Shown here: positions 1 through 12,700 of the stretch, one piece after another | Layout: each line of letters begins with the position of its first letter | Numbering within the stretch: position 1 is the stretch's first letter | NCBI GenBank assembly: GCA_038373885.1 | Contig: JAWZYV010012242.1 | Location: forward strand, 149,092-213,091 | Length of the DNA: 64,000 nt | Source: Cheiracanthium punctorium | Lineage: Eukaryota; Arthropoda; Arachnida; Araneae; Cheiracanthiidae | Direction: 5' to 3' | The notes under the pieces: generated by a model | Database searches by the model: none | Told to the model about the DNA's origin: nothing | The model's input: only the letters and a program-made list of their open reading frames with translations | Position numbers and translations under genes: made by a program

Positions 1-256
1 CTGGCTGTGCCGGCACAGCCAGCTGCGTCAAAAAGGGTCTCCAGATCTGTGGCATGCGATGAACGTTTCGATCGTCCGCCTATTTGCGGGTCGTTCAGTC
101 GAGCGCACAGCCAGCTGTCGTCAAAAATGGGTCTCTAGATCTGTGGCACGCGATGAACGTTTCGCTCGTCCGCCCTCTTGCTGGTAGTTAAGTCGAGCGA
201 TGGCAACGGCTGCCCTTTTTTCAGCATTGAGAAAGGGTTGCGCCTTAAAGGGTTAA
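1..256 (+). mobile_element. pB-FB foldback MITE, right half (piggyBac-like), locus 1
   Basis: The segment ends in GCGCCTTAAAGGGTTAA, the right terminus shared by the other pB-FB copies, so the TTAA is at 253-256. The right inverted arm (CAGCCAGCTG, GGGTCTC, CTGTGGCA, CGATGAACGTTTCGATCG) is present twice in direct orientation, from position 8 and again from about 113. The second arm therefore starts again at the centre of the palindrome. The left half is missing or lies outside the window. No protein is encoded; it would be a non-autonomous element mobilised by a piggyBac-type transposase, inferred from the TTAA target and CCCTTT terminus. Confidence 0.8.
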
Positions 257-596
257 ACCCATCATTCCAATTGAGTAACTCGAAAATTCAGAAAATGCTA
301 ATATAGGATGCCATTCTATAATATAGATTCTTACTCGTAGTACTCACTCTAGCTTATAACATATACCTATAGGTTATTGGCCTATACTTTTTTAAACGAT
401 AGTGCCCTTTTAAAAAACGCACACGTCGTTATTCCGCCGACCCATAGGGACACTCGCGATATCGCTCAGTATTGTCTAACTCCAGCTAAAATGGAAACTC
501 ATTTTTCAAGAGCGAGCCTTATCCAACGAATCGCGGTTCTTACATTTCGATTATACATCGTTTATAAATCGTTAAGTGTAAACTTTGTACATTATA
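257..596. other. unassigned AT-rich spacer
   Basis: Nothing recognisable was seen. The open frames here are short and have no family motif. Confidence 0.5.
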
Positions 597-1235
597 CAGG
601 GTGTCTCAAAAAGTTATTAACGGGCTTTCGTTCTTTATCTATCAGAGATAAGTGGGCCGTGTCCATTGAAAATAATGTTCAAAATAAGGTCGAAAATAAG
701 ACCCCTTCCAGAAAAATTTCCTCCCATTCATTTTCAAAAAGTGACAATTTTAAATGTGTGTACCCTCTCCGTACACAAAAATTCCCAATGAGTCCAATGG
801 GCCCCGTACACGGATAGGGTATTGTACAAAATGGGAGAGCTCTATTTGAACCCTTCAATGCACTTCGGGGATCCTACACAAATGACGAAAGAAAACCACC
901 CCCCTCCCTTCCCTCCAGCAACGAGGGTTTACATTCAAATTCATGTATAGCCCTGGATCCTCTTTATTGAAAGATAGGTCTGAGACGTTTTAGGATGAAA
1001 TGCTGAAATTTTGTAAAATGTATGGGACACATTTGACTCATTGGAAGTTTTTTGGAAGTGCTGTGTTGTTGTATACAAATTGAAAGCGTATCATTTTTTG
1101 AAAATGAACGAGAAGTATTTTTTCTTAACGGATTCTTATTTCCGACCTTATTTTGAAGATTTTTTCAATGGACAGGGTCCACTTCTCTCTGACAGATGAA
1201 GCATGAAAGTCCGTTACCCTTTTTGGGACACCCTG
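597..1235. mobile_element. Tc1/mariner-type MITE with ~105-bp terminal inverted repeats
   Basis: The left end CAGGGTGTCTCAAAAAG follows a TA (595-596). The right end reads GGGACACCCTG and is followed by GA, probably a decayed TA. The inverted arms run about 597-704 and 1130-1235 and match along most of their length. Shared blocks include TCCATTGAAAA and CAAAATAAGGTCG. No transposase frame lies between the arms. TIRs starting CAGGGTGTC are typical of mariner-like elements. Confidence 0.75.
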
Positions 1236-1459
1236 GATCTATCCAATGGACGGAGGGTCAGAAAAAGGAGTCGAAAGATCGATTCCTTGTGGACTTTTAT
1301 AAAGGAATCCATCTTGCTTCAAAAATGTAGATTCGTTCCTTCGACCGAGGAATCTTCTAGGAACATATTTCAATGAACTGCGCGAAAATACGGACGAATC
1401 CATCGTCGAGATTTCTAGCTCGCTGAAGTTAAGAACAAACGTTCATTGAGAGATATTAA

Positions 1460-3403
1460 TAGGGATCGACCGATAGTATCGGCGCCGATACCTCCAATTT
1501 TTTTAGGTATCGGTTCTTCCGATTCTGAAAGTATCGGGAAAGTATCGATTTCTGTTGCTTTCATCCATTTTCACCGATACTTTTCAACCGATACTTCATT
1601 TTTCAGAAAAAACAACGCAGTCGCAATACCATTCTAGAATTCTTGTTTTGGTAATGAGATGAGAGGCGTCGTTTCATTGGCACATTTGTTTGTGCGAGTG
1701 TTTTCGAACTGTGCTTTTTTTTTTTTAAATTGTAACCATCGCTAAATGGATGTCGTATCACCCAGTGTGGTCGAAATTATGGACGAAGAATCGTTAGATG
1801 ACAGTTTAACAGGACAATCGCCTATTCTTCTAAATTATTTTGAATTCGTGCCCAACACTAAATACGCTCTCCGAAAGGATTGCAAAAAACAAATGTCGAG
1901 AGGTAGGCTATAATTTTACTTTAGTTTTATGAACGTTTATTTTCTCACTGTGTTGACTCGAAAAAGAGTTCATTCATATATATACATATATATATAACAA
2001 CTAAAAAGTTTGTAATATTTGCTGAAATAACTGCAAAAATCTCTAATCTCTGTACAACAAAATTTTCTCTATAGCGAATTTTTCAACTGTTTTGAGAAGT
2101 GTAATAATTATCAATATCTAATAATTATTTATATAGTTAATTTAAAAAATTAAAGCTGTATTAGTATAATTAGTAATACTAATTATTATATAGTTTATTT
2201 CCAATTTTGGGGTATAAAAAACATATTTCTTGTGAATAATAGTATTTGGTTTATATGTAAGGGAAACACAGGACTAATCGGTGTGTACCTGCTCTTCGTA
2301 CGGAAAAGATCAAATACATGGATCCTTCCGGATTAATTGTGACTTAACCCTGTCCGGAGAACCAAAATATTTGGATTTTCAAAAAGAACTTAAAAATGAT
2401 CATATGAGTTCATATTAAACAGAAATCTTGCTAAAACATTTAATAATTCACTTAGTGGTTAAATAACTGGCGCAGATAAATAAAACCATTAATTAATGTG
2501 AACTTATTATGCATTTTAAGAGAAGAATTTATATACGTATTTAATGAACAATATCTAAATACATATGTACTAACATAATACTGTACAGTTTATACATTAT
2601 CACAATTTAATGCAGTTTAAGTAATCTAAAAAATATTTTCATATGTGAAAGAATTCTAATTAAAGAAAATCTAAATAAAAATTGCAAGAAAGACACATAT
2701 AGTAAGAGCAAGCAGGAAGCTGTTTTTGGTTTAATGTGGAAACCTTTTATCTGGCTCATAGCAACAATTAGGCGACAAAATAGAGGTTGAGAAAAATTGA
2801 TTTAAATATTTGCACCAGTCGGCACTGGAAATGAAATGGATTATCTTATATCCCTTTAACTCCCACCCCCTGTGTTTGTGTTCTGTCAAGCCTAAATGAG
2901 GGGCATCTACCTATAGGGTGGAGGACATTTTAAGGAAGTCTAACGCATATTCACGTAACATCTGGAGAAAATCGCCCAAAACTCTAGACTGCTAGATCGA
3001 CAGCGACCACGCGAGGAGAAAGAATTCCGAACCTGCACACTAAGACGCTTCCCAGTGCTCAGCTCTTTTATAAATTCGGCCATTCGTTGGCATAATTTGA
3101 ATAGAAAAGAAAGACTAGAACTACTATAAATTCACATTTCAACGTATCCACTGCTTTTTCTTTTTAATGCTTTCTACTGAGATCAAATTTCATCATTCTG
3201 TTATTCATTTTAACGAGAACTACACTCTCGTTACAAAAACTGCCCAATAGAGGCAGGTTTAAATGACATTAAATTATGTAAAGTATCGGTATCGGCCGAT
3301 ACCATAACTTAAAAGTATCGGTATCGGCTATTTCTGAAAATGAATTTATAAGTAAAGTATCGGTATCGGTCATCGGCTAAAATGTGGTATCGGTCGATCC
3401 CTA
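1460..3403 (+). mobile_element. hAT element, 1.94 kb, TIR TAGGGATCGACCGATA
   Basis: The left terminus TAGGGATCGACCGATA matches the right terminus TATCGGTCGATCCCTA. An 8-bp direct repeat GATATTAA flanks the element exactly (1452-1459 and 3404-3411), the hAT signature. The subterminal regions repeat the motif GTATCGG many times in both orientations (1480-1590 and 3280-3385), probably transposase-binding sites. The interior is AT-rich and contains only a short possible first transposase exon, so this copy is non-autonomous or decayed. Confidence 0.9.
1746..1913 (+). pseudogene. possible first-exon remnant of a hAT transposase (degenerate BED finger?)
   Basis: An ATG at 1746 opens 55 codons ending at TAA 1911-1913. 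The acidic N-terminus is followed by LLNYFEFVPNTKYALRKDCK. This is weakly like a BED zinc finger (aromatic-F followed by A-x-C-K), but the second cysteine of the finger is Gln. A possible donor, AG|GTAGGC, lies at 1901-1906, so the frame may end by splicing rather than at the stop. Position just inside the 5' TIR of a hAT fits a transposase first exon. No downstream exon was recognised. The assignment is inference from position plus a weak motif. Confidence 0.3.
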
Positions 3404-3411
3404 GATATTAA

Positions 3412-4244
3412 GAATCACTGTGGGAAATGCTTTTGAAAGAGCTTCGAGACGGCAGATGGCAACTTCTAGAAGACTGAGCGAAAACCGCTCCATGCTTTCC
3501 GAGATGGGCCTACTTTCGAAATAAACAGTCACATTCTAAATCATTTTTTCGCGGCTGAGATTCTGAAACGATTTCCCTTTTTTAAGGAGTCCGCCGCAAG
3601 ATAAACGTACTTCCGATTTGGGCGAAGAACAAGGAAATCTCAAAGTATAGGATAGTGGAAATGGCCGGCATTCTTTTCTATCCTTTCAAAATAGAACATC
3701 ATTTTTACAAGATATAAATACAATCGCTTCCAATTTCAAATGCAAAATCTCTCGCTGCTTTATGAATAAGCATCCAGATCAGGCGCTGCTGGATAATTTT
3801 CATTTTTATTTTCATCATTATTATATCAAGTTTTATTTCTCTTTTGAAACAGATCTTCTAAACACAGCCGACAACCTATTTGGAAATACTCCATATATTT
3901 AGTTTCACTGCATTCGCTCTCTCTCGTTTTTAATTTCGATGAACTTTGTCGTTTTTCAATTTACAATGACAGTTAGTAAAAGAGAGAAAAGTAACAAGAA
4001 CAAAAGTCGTACACATACAAATGATCTTTTACAGAAAAAAACATTTTTTCTTCTAATGGCCAGCAGACAAAAAAGAAAAATACAGAACACAAAAATACAG
4101 AGAACAAAGTAGGGATCAGCTTCTCACACACATACGTCCTCTTGCCTCCCAATATCGACCGCAGAGAGCAGCACAAGTCTGCAGGTGGCGAATGTCCATT
4201 TCCTGTTGTAGGTTACAAAGAGGGGAATTGGGGCTGGACAGCTT
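3412..4244. other. unassigned spacer
   Basis: No repeat boundary or convincing coding signal was seen. The open frames on either strand are low-complexity or lack family motifs. Confidence 0.5.
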
Positions 4245-5304
4245 TTAAACGATATAAATGTTTTTGCAGTCAGAAGTCGAAGCATAGCCACTGTCTCTGC
4301 CCTTGGTGTTGCTGGAATAAGATTGCAGTCCATAAACACATTTATCTGCATTTCTAGATTTTAAGTTTCGCCATAAATAGTGTTTTAATTTTTTCTTAAT
4401 GTGCAGTTGCGTTGCACCAAAAGAGACGGCTCGATTTGATTTTTGCAAAATGGCAGAGCCCCTCTTCGCCAAAGAGTCTGCGAGTTCTTTTCCATTTATT
4501 CCACAAGGTTCTGTAATCCACTGCAGCACTACATCCACTGCACATTCAAGAACTTCGTGTGACCTGCAACTCCTCATCGATGCTATCGCTTCAATAGCCG
4601 CCTAGGAATCCGAAAGCATGACACCCCCCCCCTTAAATTAAAAAACTGCGGTGCTTCAGTTGAGCAAGTGCCGTATAGCCTTTACCTGTCCATAGTGTGT
4701 ATAGCCTTTACTTGTCCATCCAATGCAGAAGCATACTTTCCAACAGGAAGATAAAAAGAAAAATCATTGCCATCCACTCTTGATCCATTAGTGTAGATGT
4801 GTATCCACTCACCCTCGGGGTATCTAGAATAAATTGTCTCCAGAGAAAGAGACCTGAGAATTACCTGATCAGTCCCCTTCTTCGAAACAGGCTGTATCCA
4901 ATTCAAAAAATGGGTCACAGGTGCAAATATTACACATGGGTTTGGTGGTAAAGGGAGCGTTTGTTGACTACACAATCAATGTCATGCGTTCTTTTAGCTT
5001 CCAAAGCAAACTGCACAAATCCCTTCTGCGTTTTAAGGGACCTCTGACATACCTTTGGTTCCCATCCAATCTTAAAAGGTATTCTTAACATTTTTTCAAA
5101 AAGAAGTAGAATCTTTTCTTCTATATAGGATCGTATCGTTCTAAAGTTAGCAAATAGAAACAACGCATGTAATGAGGTGGACTTCACCGCTCCTGTGATA
5201 AGGCGAAGTGCCTGATTATGTATCGACCGCATGGGTTTCGCAGAGAACGCCTGCGAAAACCATAGAATATTTTGCCGGTTAAACCGTTGCCCAAGGTGCA
5301 CCAC
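4245..5304 (-). pseudogene. non-LTR retrotransposon remnant: RT-to-RNase H region, frameshifted
   Basis: Three minus-strand frames, read from high to low coordinate, make up one decayed ORF2 tail. The first (5304-4930) carries IHNQALRLITGAVKSTS..AL, the connection typical after the reverse transcriptase domain of Jockey/I-like elements. The second (4975-4682) carries WIHIYTNGS, matching the first RNase H acidic motif (usually YTDGS; here the Asp is Asn). The third (4577-4245) carries QWITEPCGINGKELADSLAK, the His/Asp block of RNase H, with the usual His replaced (PCGI in place of HCGI). The frames are shifted relative to each other, the palm/fingers of the RT are absent, and the catalytic Asp is lost, so the copy is 5'-truncated and dead. 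The family is recognised from motifs; the exact clade is not resolved. Confidence 0.8.
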
Positions 5305-5378
5305 TAGGAGGTAGGTCTACGTTGCACCCCACAGAAAAAACGAGAGGATTTTTGAAGGTAAGTGGATTCAATTTTTAA

Positions 5379-5430
5379 TACAGCGGATTTGTTATATAGC
5401 GCAATGACGCTATATAACAAATCCGCTGTA
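5379..5430. mobile_element. perfect 23-bp palindromic hairpin; minimal TA-flanked TIR pair
   Basis: The arms 5379-5401 and 5408-5430 are perfect reverse complements (outer sequence TACAGCGGATTTGTTATA) with a 6-nt loop CAATGA. The outermost TA on each side fits a Tc1/mariner target duplication, leaving two 21-bp TIRs head to head. It could be an internally deleted pogo-like MITE or a simple palindrome. Confidence 0.6.
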
Positions 5431-6436
5431 GCGTATATATAGTAATTTCTGCGTGAGTTGGTTTACTAACTTCACAAAATATTAAAAACAGTGGCGGATT
5501 TCCCAATAGGCGCAGAGGCGCGCGCCTCGGGCCTCTCAAATCTCAGGGGCCTCAAAATTTCGGTTCCCAAAAACAATATATATATAACACAAAACTTCAT
5601 CTCACAAAACAGTGAGACGAAGAGCTTTGACTGATAAAGACTGATTGCATTTTCTGTCGAAACGATCGTATCTTGTTATAAGTGTCCTTTTATGTGTGTT
5701 TTTTTCACAAAGTTTTTATTTATTTTAGCGTTTAACACCAGTTTTTTGAGTGTTTTTCCATGCCTAGAATGTATAGCTGTTTGGATGTCAGTTGTGCAGA
5801 AATTGAGAGGAATAATTTACCTTTCGAAAAAACACTAAAAATTAAAAATTTAAGCTAAAATTTTAAGCGAGATAACGACTTTATCGTTTTTAGAATCAAA
5901 AGAACTTTCCGAGGGTGTAATAATAAAACATTGCCGACAAATAATCAAGCAGATACAAGCTGATATGTACGAGATAACACAATTTTGGGGGAAATAAATA
6001 TGTGATAGCTAAAAAAAGTATTGAAAAATTAAGAAGAGCAGTACTCAGTGTCATCGGAATTATGCGTGCAAATTTTCAGCTCGATCGCATAATAGGAAGC
6101 GGGATAAAATTCATAAGCAAATTTTAAGCTGGAAAGACAAACATAGTTAATTAAAAACTTGAAAAGTAAATGGTGACTAAATTATTATTTTTTTTTTTTA
6201 ACTAAAAAATATTTATGATAACTATATTATAATCACGGCATGTTTTTTATAGTCGCAGATAAAAATGCTAAACCTTAATAAGAAGCGTTGGGCAGAAGCT
6301 TAGAACATATAGAGTTCCAATATAAAGTGGAATTTATTTTTTAACTCAGTAATATTTTTTATATTTTAAGTACTTAAAATAATGATATTTCCTTACTCTC
6401 TTCTAGGACTTTTTTTGTTCTATTTCAAATATAGAA

Positions 6437-6480
6437 TGATATGTATGTATGTATGTATGCATATATATATATATATATAA
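6437..6480. repeat. (TATG)n/(TA)n microsatellite
   Basis: A run of TATG units changes into TA units. Confidence 0.9.
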
Positions 6481-7344
6481 AATTCGTACTCATAGTACTA
6501 GTATCGTACAATAGTCCTAAACTTATTGCCAGTTTTTGAATAGACACAATAATTAGACTAAACAGAAAGTTTACTTTCACTATTAAACTGCTTACAGTTT
6601 TGCGGTTTGAAGCGGGAAATTTATGAATATATTTAAATATTTATAAATATGTTTTTACAGGAATGTTAAATTGTTTGCTTCATTTATCCAAGTAAAAAAT
6701 TCTTCTAAACTTTGTGAGGTCTAAATCATTTTTCTGATCAAGTTTCCCCCTGTTCTGACCCTTAAAAGTCCCTGTTAAGTACACTAAATTTTCACGAGTG
6801 AAACAAGAGGTAAATACCAGATACGATAAAATCAAGGTTCACCAATATGAAATTGAATTTGCACGGTTATATTTAGATGTATGCTGATGTTTATTCAGTG
6901 TTAATCATAAAAAGCGAAAAGTAGTAAAAAAAATTATTAAGTTTCATGAGGTAAAATATTTTTTATTGTACTAATCTATAAATATACAAATTGTTTTTAA
7001 TGCTCGTTTGTAGACGTAAATTAGATGTAAAAGGAGTGAAAACATTTAAAAATAATTTTATTTTAAACATAAATTAACTTTTATATTTTAGACATAATTT
7101 TCAATAAGAGAATATAGAATCAAAAAATGAGATTTATTTGTCCTTGTTTGGACTTTATCAATCAGTCCATTCCCATAAATTTCAAAAAATAAATCCGAAT
7201 CTTTAGAATGAAATTAATTCCAACTAATGTTCAAAAATGTTCAACTGATGTTCAAAATGTCTCTTGTTATTATTAGCTAATGATTGCGAAATTTAATATA
7301 ATAATCTACAAATATTATTTTATTATTCATAGATTACTAGATTA

Positions 7345-7733
7345 CACTCAAACCTGTTTTTGTGGGTGGATAGGGACCGAATAAAAGAAAACGCATTAAA
7401 AAAATCGCACTAAACTTCACCAGCAACTATAAAAAATAGTTTACGCAACACAATAAAAAAGTATTTTTTATGCGGTGAATAGGGACCGCATAAAAAAAGT
7501 AACTTAAATTAAGCGATTATAGAATTCAATACATACGTAATGTAATTGGCTGATGCAATATCTAAACTTATGAAATACATGTAATATGATGAAATACATG
7601 TCGAAAATCGAAAAAACTAAATGGCCGATCAAGCCTACTAATTTTTTTTTTTATTATCATTATTGATAACTTCCTCAATTATCTTTCAATTTAACAGAAA
7701 TTTTCATATACCGCACAAAGAAGGGTTTGAGTG
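7345..7733. mobile_element. pogo/Tigger-like MITE nested in hAT
   Basis: The ends CACTCAAACC and GGTTTGAGTG are inverted repeats, flanked by TA on the left (7343-7344) and CA on the right (a likely TA decay). The interior contains repeated GGATAGGGACCG / GAATAGGGACCG and CGCATAAAAAAA motifs typical of pogo-like TIR regions. No coding capacity. Confidence 0.6.
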
Positions 7734-8047
7734 CATTAAAAAAAACACATAAGTAGTAAATTTAATATAAAGTGTATTTTTTTCTACCCAAGAATTAGCA
7801 GATCGTTTTAATACTTTTACTTCAATCGGAACATTAGCAGCCTTTTAAATACAGCCACCAGACTGTTGCAATTTAATATTGGTTAATCAAAGTGATTAAG
7901 TAAATTTTAATTACTGTAAAAAACGTGTGCATAGAACGCGCAATATAAAGGTATAACTAGTGAAAAGTATTTTTTTGGGAGGGGGGGGGCTCAAAATTGA
8001 GTTGCGCCTCGGGCCTCTCAAGAGCTAAATCCGCCACTGATTCAAAA

Positions 8048-8572
8048 TATATACTGTTTACAAAAGAGTGTTGAAGGATATTGCGTGAAGGTTGGTGAGT
8101 CTAGTCATGCAACTCTAGTTACTGTTGAATGTGATTAATGATAGGATTATGATTCATTACGATAGAATGATTATGATTCAATGATAATTAATAGGATTAA
8201 AAATTCTTGCGTATTGAACTCGGCTGCACGTTTATGACTCCTGTTGACATCCTAGAACACCATTGCATTTTGTTGACCGTTAGGATTTCTCGGCCCAATT
8301 TATTGGGACTTCATTACAATCACACCCATATTCATAATATAATTTTATTTAACATGCAAGGATTATAAGAAGTAAGTTTTTTAAATAAAAATTGAGTGGG
8401 CATTTCGTGCATCATTTTTTACTATTAAATCTTACTGGAAGGGATTAGAAAAAAGGGAAAAAGTACTGAAAAGAATTTTCAAAAAATTTTATTACTTTTT
8501 TTCCTATCTGAGAAAAAAAAACTAGCCTGGATGGTGCTAGTTGACAGCGTCGAGATTTTATTTTAAACACAT
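8048..8572. other. unassigned AT-rich spacer
   Basis: No recognisable gene or repeat boundary. There is a local ATGATTA-rich duplication near 8135-8185. Confidence 0.4.
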
Positions 8573-9721
8573 CATCCCAGACAGAACATAAAATTTGCAA
8601 CCAAGTTGCAGTTTGATTTATCAAGCCAATAAACTTTAAGCATTAAGCTTAAGCATTAAGCTTGATATTTCAAGCGTGTAAGCTTAATGCAAGTCAACGT
8701 CCAGTGTTCAAGTTGACACTTGTCCCACTTGCTTTAAGCTTGACATAGCAAGCTTGATTCAAACTGACTAAGCGATCTAAAAATTCAAAAGATCTAAAGA
8801 TTCAAACTGACTAAGCAACAAAATCTATTTTTTCATACACACCAAAACAAATCTGGGCTTTAGAAGTGTCTTATGAAATCAGTTTTTAGTAGATATGTAT
8901 TTTATTTTGAAGAATTTCAATATTTGGAAATATAGAATGTTTTTTTTTTAATTCTATGGTCAAGCACATTTATAATGGATGATCCATTATTTGTTATGGG
9001 GTGTCATAGAGAACTAACATTTTTCTTTTCTAAACAAGGAAATAATAAATTAACTTATATATAATGGGCCCACTTCAATTCGGCGGGAAAATATTGGCTG
9101 ACTCATTTCTTTGTCATCTCCAAGCTTGCTGCAAGCTTAACCCTTTAACGCGCATTGTTCCCGCTCTGGGAACACCCCATTCTGACGTTTTGACCTGTTG
9201 TCCGTCACGAAGAATAGATTCGATTTCTGTAAAAAGAGTGGCTGGTGAGGGTGACCTAGCTCCACGAGAATCCTTTATTTTTGAGCACGTCCTTTCCCGT
9301 CCAAAAAGGGTCACGATTCTTTTGAAACAGCACTGACCTCTGCTGAAAAATGGAAGCATGCGAGAACAGCTGGATAGAGGGCCCCATGCTGAAAAAAGGG
9401 CAACCGTTACCATCGCTCGACTGAACGAAACGCAAGAGGACGATCGAAAGGTTCATCGCGTGCCACCGATCGAGAGACCCTTTTTGGATGACAGCTGCGT
9501 CCAAAAAGGGTCTCTCGATCTGTGGCACGCGATGAAGGTTTCGATCGTCCGCCCTGTTGCGGGCCGTTCAGTCGAACGATGGCCACGGCTGCCCTTTTTT
9601 CAGCATTGGGGAAGGGTTGCGCCTCAAAGGGTTCAAATGAATGGAACTGTCAAGCTTGTATGAATACGTCCAATTGAAAGAAATGTCAGGCTTGATTGAA
9701 GCTTATGCGCTGTCTGGGATG
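8573..9721. mobile_element. unclassified TIR element rich in AAGCTT, interrupted by pB-FB
   Basis: The ends CATCCCAGACAG (8573-8584) and CTGTCTGGGATG (9710-9721) are perfect 12-bp inverted repeats. Inside, short motifs built on AAGCTT/CAAGCTTG recur in both orientations (8630-8770 and 9120-9140, then 9648-9705). A pB-FB copy (9137-9635) was inserted into one of these. Without that insert the element is about 650 bp. No clear target duplication was found, so the superfamily is not assigned. Confidence 0.6.
9137..9635 (+). mobile_element. pB-FB foldback MITE, near full length, locus 2
   Basis: It starts TTAACCCTTTAACGCGCATT, followed by the subterminal hairpin GTTCCC-gctct-GGGAAC. Two inverted arms around 9390-9500 and 9500-9610 face each other. 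The right terminus GCGCCTCAAAGGGTTCAA has the TTAA changed to TTCA. The centre is short (a GACAGCTGCGTC core), lacking the CAGCTGGCTGTGC palindrome extension of other copies. It is nested in the AAGCTT-rich TIR element. The open frames inside are by-products of the palindromic arms. Confidence 0.9.
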
Positions 9722-12700
9722 TATGTTCCTCGAATACATTGACTGATCCAGAGAAAGCCCCCACCCCTCCCACGAATCCGAAACTTCCCTGTTTTCTGGA
9801 TCTACCCAAGGGCGAATGCAAAGGGGCACATGCTTTCAACAAAACATTTCAAAAATTGTCAGTTCAATTCAGTCTCATCTGTCACCCAAGTATTTAGAAT
9901 GATAAGGAAAACGTAGTCTAAAAGGTTCTATTTTATGTATTAAGTAGAATGTACGCTTAAAAATTCTTTTTAACACCGTTATAATGAATGCCAATTTTAA
10001 GGAATATCGTGAAACATTGTAAAACTTTCTGAACTTTGTAAAAAATGGTTCAAGGAGTTTATTTATTTTATTTTATTTTTTGCTGAATTCATACTCATTT
10101 TGACTTAGCCTTTTACTGGGTTGAGAAATTTTAATTGTTTTTAAAATGAATGAGCACTTCCGTGGGGAAAAGGAAAAGAAAAAAAGAAAACAGAATTTTG
10201 TGAAACCGATCCAAATCCACAAGAGGAGGACGTCCAAGAAGAACGTCCGACTAAAAAAAAAAAAAATATTCCCAGTCATTAAAATGGACCCGCGCATTCG
10301 TTAAGGGATGTACAAAATGTCAGCCTTTTATCCTAAAAAGGCTCAGACGTATGTTTAAACAAAGTGGGTCAAGGGCTCAACCCTATCCATAACAGTCAAA
10401 GTAGGATGCGTTATTTTAATTCTTGTTTTCTTTCGTCATGTGTGTACAGCTCTCGAAACGCAATCTCCCGATGGGATTTTTTTCTCTTTCAGAGGCATTG
10501 AAAAGGGGTTTAAGTCGGCCTTCATTTATTTTTATAACTATGAGACTTTTACGGTAAAAGGCTATAATTTTATACATCCCCTGGTTGTTTGTCTTTAATT
10601 ATAATCTTCTGGTTATGGCTCCTGGTGAGAGTCTCAGTGGTTATAATTTCCATTCCATTCATTCTATATAATTTATGATTCATTGTATTTCGATTTTCAT
10701 ACACTTGATATATCATTTTTACAGTAATATTCTTTATATATATTTATTTGTTATATACATAATATACACTCGCTCCAGCATTCGACTACAGTTTGATTTC
10801 TCCGTTGTTTCTTCTTAAACATTTATATTCTACAGGGGGGAAAAGTAGTCAGAATAAATAAAACTAAGAAAATCCTCTCATTTTTGGGGCTATGTAATGT
10901 TTTTAGGAAAGGGAATCATCCTCGAGAAATTTAAGATATAAATGATATAAATCAAATTTTCACACAAATATTTAATTCGATATCATAAATTAATCCTTAA
11001 TCCAACTTCTACACAAATATTCTTTTTGGAATATAGATGAACATATGTATACAATAACTGTACAAATTCCTATCTAATTTTAAAAAATTACACAATAACA
11101 ATAATAAATAAGTGAAAACAAGGATATAGTTCATAAATATTCAGCAAAATGATTTGCACCATAATGCTAAAATACCATAAATATGTAAAGCTGATAAAAT
11201 TATGTTTTACCACTTTTGATGTGGGCTACAAAATTTTAATGATATATAAACGAATTCTAATAAGCGTTCAGGAATCGTCCTTAAGAAGTGTAAAACTGGG
11301 AAACAGCCTAAGGCTGCCACGATTTAACATTCGTTGTATTCACAAATTATCAAAAAGTCAATACACCTGTTTTAAGCCCCTTTTACTTAGTTTTTTCTTT
11401 AATGTTAAGATTTTCTAAGGACATCTTTGATTTTTCGAGGAAACACTTCTAGGTATGTATTTTTTGTGAAAGATTAGTTTCTCTTCGCTAGAGCGTGTTT
11501 AAAAGTGAGGGCGATTCACTCGAGATACACCACTCTGTCGGTAGAAAAATTTGAAAGGTTCTGCAAATGTTAAAATTTCTAAACAACTGGACCGCTAGAA
11601 GAATGTAGCGACTTAGAAGAGTGACTATAGTCTTTTTGGGAAAAATTCTGCCTTTTTAACCGTTTGGACCCCCTCCAAAATGTTTTTCTGGATACGTGTC
11701 TGCAGTGCACCTATAAAAGTTACGGAATACTCAAGGGAAGAAAATGTTAAGCATGCAGAATTTTGCAGCATCTTTTTTAAACTGGTAACATTTTATCCCA
11801 TTTTTGAAGACAATTTTCGTGCTTAAGATTTTTTTTCTGAAAATTGCATGCGATATACAGGTTTACTGTTAATATTAGAACATAATACAGTTAGTGAGTA
11901 ACTTATATTAATTTTTTGAGTTTTTAACATCTTTAGTTTGTTTTTACCGCTGTTCAAAAGTCCTCTAATGACGATCCCTTTTGAAAAGGAACACCCTTAA
12001 CAGTATATTTCAAAAATGATCTTTTGATTCCCGTAACACAAATACAAATAAACTAATTATGTTAAGCACTTCAAGATTTTTGGAAATTCTCTCTACATGT
12101 TATACTATACACTTAAATTAGTGATAAACCTATATCAGATAGCAAACTTACGGAAAAAAATTCTTAAATATCTGAAATTTTGCAGAATGTGTAAAAATTT
12201 TATAGTGCAATTTCATTTTCAAGAATGTTTTCAAGTTTATCTTAATGTGCGTGCCAAGACCGTGAGAGATATTTTGCTTCTTCAAAATACGCCCTTAATC
12301 AATAGCAACATCACTTTTATTGGTTGGTTTTCACTATCAACAAGTTGTAAAAATGTATCGATTTGTCTTTTATTTTAAATCATAACCGCTATACTGAAAG
12401 CACTTAACTGAAGTATGACACATACAAAATTTTTTGCAACCGCAATTGCGCTCCCAGAAGGCTTCTAAACACTTCATTTTAAATCAAAATTTTTTGAAAA
12501 ATTTGTTCTCAAAATTTTTTGAGAGAGGCGTCCCAAACAAGGGAATAATTAATATTACATGATTAATATAAATTAATAGTTTTATATAAATTATATAAAT
12601 TAATTATAATAATTTTATTAATGCATTGATTCATCAATCATAATTAATTAATATTAATTAATTATAACACCATACCACACCTATACCCCGAAAGTTCAAC

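Larger units (their letters stand above)
5489..8039. mobile_element. hAT element, 2.55 kb, TIR CAGTGGCGGATTT
   Basis: The left end is CAGTGGCGGATTTCCC and the right end AAATCCGCCACTG. The flanking 8-mers are ATTAAAAA (5481-5488) and ATTCAAAA (8040-8047), one mismatch. Both ends share a subterminal block GCGCCTCGGGCCTCTCAA in inverted orientation (about 5520-5537 and 8004-8022). The interior is AT-rich, lacks a transposase frame and carries a nested TA-type element. The TIR type is widespread among animal hATs. A stretch near 5620-5680 recurs near 60457-60525. Confidence 0.88.
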
